From Archaeoglobi archaeon (GTDB lineage Archaea > Halobacteriota > Archaeoglobi > Archaeoglobales > Archaeoglobaceae): 5,069 nt of DNA. Both the position numbers and the translations under genes were made by a program. Positions within the stretch are counted from its first letter, which is position 1, and each line of letters starts with the position of its first letter. This document shows positions 4,708 through 5,069 of the stretch, piece after piece. The notes beneath the pieces were generated by a model. It was not told where the DNA came from and made no database searches. It worked only from the letters and a program-made list of their open reading frames with translations. Location of the stretch: NCBI GenBank assembly GCA_004347865.1, contig QNUZ01000156.1:1-5069 (forward strand), written 5' to 3'.

Positions 4708-5069
4708 TCATCCCTCACCCGGGAAGTCAATCCTTCTAATTTCTTCATGGAGCTCTCTAAGGGCCTCTAGGAAGTCGGTCTTTCCATTTTCTATCGCGTC
4801 CATTTTCTCCTCCAGAGCCCTAGTTCTGCTTTCAGAAATAAACGGAGAGTAATTTTCGATAAGGAATTTGTAGACCGAAATCCCTTCTTTTGTTGGAATT
4901 AACCGCCCATTTCTCTCAATTATGTACCCTCTCGAAAATAGCTTGTCAACAATTACGGCATATGTTGAGGGCCTTCCTATCCCCCTCTCCTTCATCAGTC
5001 TGATCAGCTCGGCCTGGGTTAACAGCTGGGCTGATGGGATCTTTCTGATCTCAGCTTGGACTTTATAAA
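4708..5069 (-). CDS. rgy: Reverse gyrase, C-terminal end of the topoisomerase domain (5' end outside the window)
   Basis: The last 119 codons of a type IA topoisomerase, entering from the right edge; the first complete codon is 5065-5067, and the ATG at 4995 is internal because the frame stays open with conserved sequence upstream (LLTQAELIRLMKERGIGRPS). Numbered from the first complete codon, GIGRPSTYA (29-37) is the type IA signature, followed by IVDKLFSRGYI and GRLIPTKEGISVYKFL (54-69). From memory, the GRLIPTK..G..VY wording is typical of reverse gyrase, whereas TopA usually has VPT..G. The protein stops soon after this domain (RIDFPGEG) without the C-terminal zinc fingers common in archaeal TopA, which also fits reverse gyrase. 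Reverse gyrase introduces positive supercoils into DNA using ATP and is a marker of hyperthermophiles. The catalytic tyrosine and helicase module lie outside the window, so an ordinary topoisomerase I is not fully excluded. Confidence 0.82.
   Translation of the reverse strand, partial: YKVQAEIRKIPSAQLLTQAELIRLMKERGIGRPSTYAVIVDKLFSRGYIIERNGRLIPTKEGISVYKFLIENYSPFISESRTRALEEKMDAIENGKTDFLEALRELHEEIRRIDFPGEG

Noticed and set aside
1..5069. CRISPR array, insertion sequence or defence system
   Set aside because: No spaced repeats, transposase, terminal inverted repeats or defence-type genes are present; apart from the esterase the genes look like archaeal core genes.

Overview
The window reads as chromosomal DNA of a hyperthermophilic archaeon, most likely a euryarchaeon of the Archaeoglobales type (lineage inferred, not tested). 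The evidence is an archaeal RadA, the C-terminal half of the archaeal/eukaryotic ribosome-recycling ATPase ABCE1, the C-terminus of what looks like reverse gyrase (a hyperthermophile marker), archaea-associated families (DUF2150-like, DUF2148), and BRE/TATA-like boxes placed about 20-29 nt before start codons that lack Shine-Dalgarno sequences.

Layout. On the + strand, 1-731 is the 3' part of the ABCE1 gene, entering from the left edge. It converges with a 0.3 kb - strand gene for a small SWIM zinc-finger protein (734-1060); the two stop codons are 2 nt apart. From there everything lies on the - strand. Read in the direction of transcription (right to left), the genes are: the end of reverse gyrase (5069-4708, 5' end outside the window), a secreted pectinacetylesterase/Notum-like hydrolase (4612-3404), a DUF2148 iron-sulfur protein (3348-2803), radA (2623-1655), a DUF2150-like protein (1622-1044) and the SWIM protein (1060-734).

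How the genes relate. radA, the DUF2150-like gene and the SWIM gene are packed tightly (31-nt gap, then a 17-bp overlap) and probably form one transcription unit. The SWIM protein carries the CxC...CxHxxA form of the motif described for the eukaryotic Shu2/SWS1 family, whose members work with Rad51 paralogues. The unit may therefore encode a recombinase with an archaeal Shu-like accessory factor. ABCE1 (translation), DUF2148 (an [4Fe-4S] protein of unknown role) and the secreted esterase appear to be independent units. The esterase stands out as an extracellular carbohydrate- or lipid-ester hydrolase lying among information-processing genes, with its own well-placed promoter and a 10-bp tandem repeat.

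There is no gene-free stretch over 300 bases. The longest gap is about 180 bp between radA and DUF2148; it holds a perfect 17-bp palindrome at the radA promoter, two weak hairpins and no gene I can support. I see no CRISPR array, insertion sequence, intact tRNA or rRNA.
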